Assembly: GCA_013368315.1 (NCBI GenBank) | Contig: JAACJM010000027.1 | Span: 579,107 to 643,106 of the forward strand | Length of the DNA: 64,000 bases | Direction: 5' to 3' | Source: Tetrapyrgos nigripes | Lineage: Eukaryota > Basidiomycota > Agaricomycetes > Agaricales > Campanellaceae | In this document: piece by piece, positions 63,941 to 64,000 of the stretch | Position numbering within the stretch: the stretch's first letter is position 1 | How the letters are laid out: each line of letters starts with the position of its first letter | Program-made: the position numbers and the translations under genes | The notes under the pieces: model-generated | Databases searched by the model: none | Told to the model about the DNA's origin: nothing | Seen by the model: the letters and a program-made list of their open reading frames with translations, nothing else

Positions 63941-64000
63941 GAGACCCTACGACATAGCGTTAGCATAATATCTCATTAGAAGAGAAAGGTAAGAAAAGTG

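Overview
The window reads as repeat-rich nuclear DNA of a mushroom-forming basidiomycete (Agaricomycetes). Genes have short GT-AG introns of about 50-60 bases. The transposon types are those typical of that group: KDZ and Plavaka transposases, Helitrons, Ty1/copia and Ty3/gypsy elements, and a TET/JBP-type dioxygenase beside KDZ and viroplasmin-domain genes. No working housekeeping gene is complete here; the recognisable host genes are fragments or carry stops. All functional calls rest on motif recognition by eye.

Layout. 1-3.4 kb: unrecognised coiled-coil exons, a three-copy decayed exon repeat and a two-exon unknown gene. 3.48-6.19 kb: a complete non-autonomous LTR retroelement with a perfect 5-bp target duplication and a purine-rich interior of repeated GGAAAG. 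6.2-13.2 kb: degraded host genes, namely an eIF3a (TIF32) fragment, an Aha1-type Hsp90 co-chaperone fragment with a membrane anchor, and a histidine acid phosphatase pseudogene, plus a small two-exon membrane protein. 13.5-19.2 kb (minus strand): KDZ transposase relic ending in a palindromic array, a viroplasmin-domain gene and a TET/JBP-like dioxygenase gene. 19.5 kb: a tRNA-Ile(AAU)-like gene followed by a long hairpin. 19.8-22.6 kb: a large mushroom-specific protein of unknown function. 23.5-25.6 kb: gypsy gag-protease relic. 27.1-28.6 kb: Plavaka transposase fragment abutting an antisense fragment of another gene.

31-64 kb is a nested structure. A host locus with a minus-strand gene is present twice in direct orientation. 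Copy 1 (31.0-32.48 plus 45.19-46.0 kb) was split by a 12.7-kb unit with inverted ends and TA flanks. That unit contains an integrase-core gene (itself cut by a 1.37-kb element), a convergent partner gene, a BTB gene cut by a 261-bp Helitron, a 1.2-kb Helitron, and a fold-back element that has captured part of a BTB gene. Copy 2 (47.37-47.95 plus 62.92-63.94 kb) was split by a copia element, whose 5' LTR was in turn split by an 8.6-kb Helitron encoding Rep-helicase and a ubiquitin-protease-like protein.

Putative empty sites (3' LTR versus 5' LTR, copy 1 versus copy 2, and the restored BTB reading frame) let most insertion points be placed to within a base or two. Ten in-frame stops that interrupt otherwise open transposon and transposon-associated reading frames are all TGA, most at expected arginine codons, which suggests CpG (CGA to TGA) mutation. 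Several frameshifts also occur; whether they are real decay or assembly indels cannot be told from one sequence.
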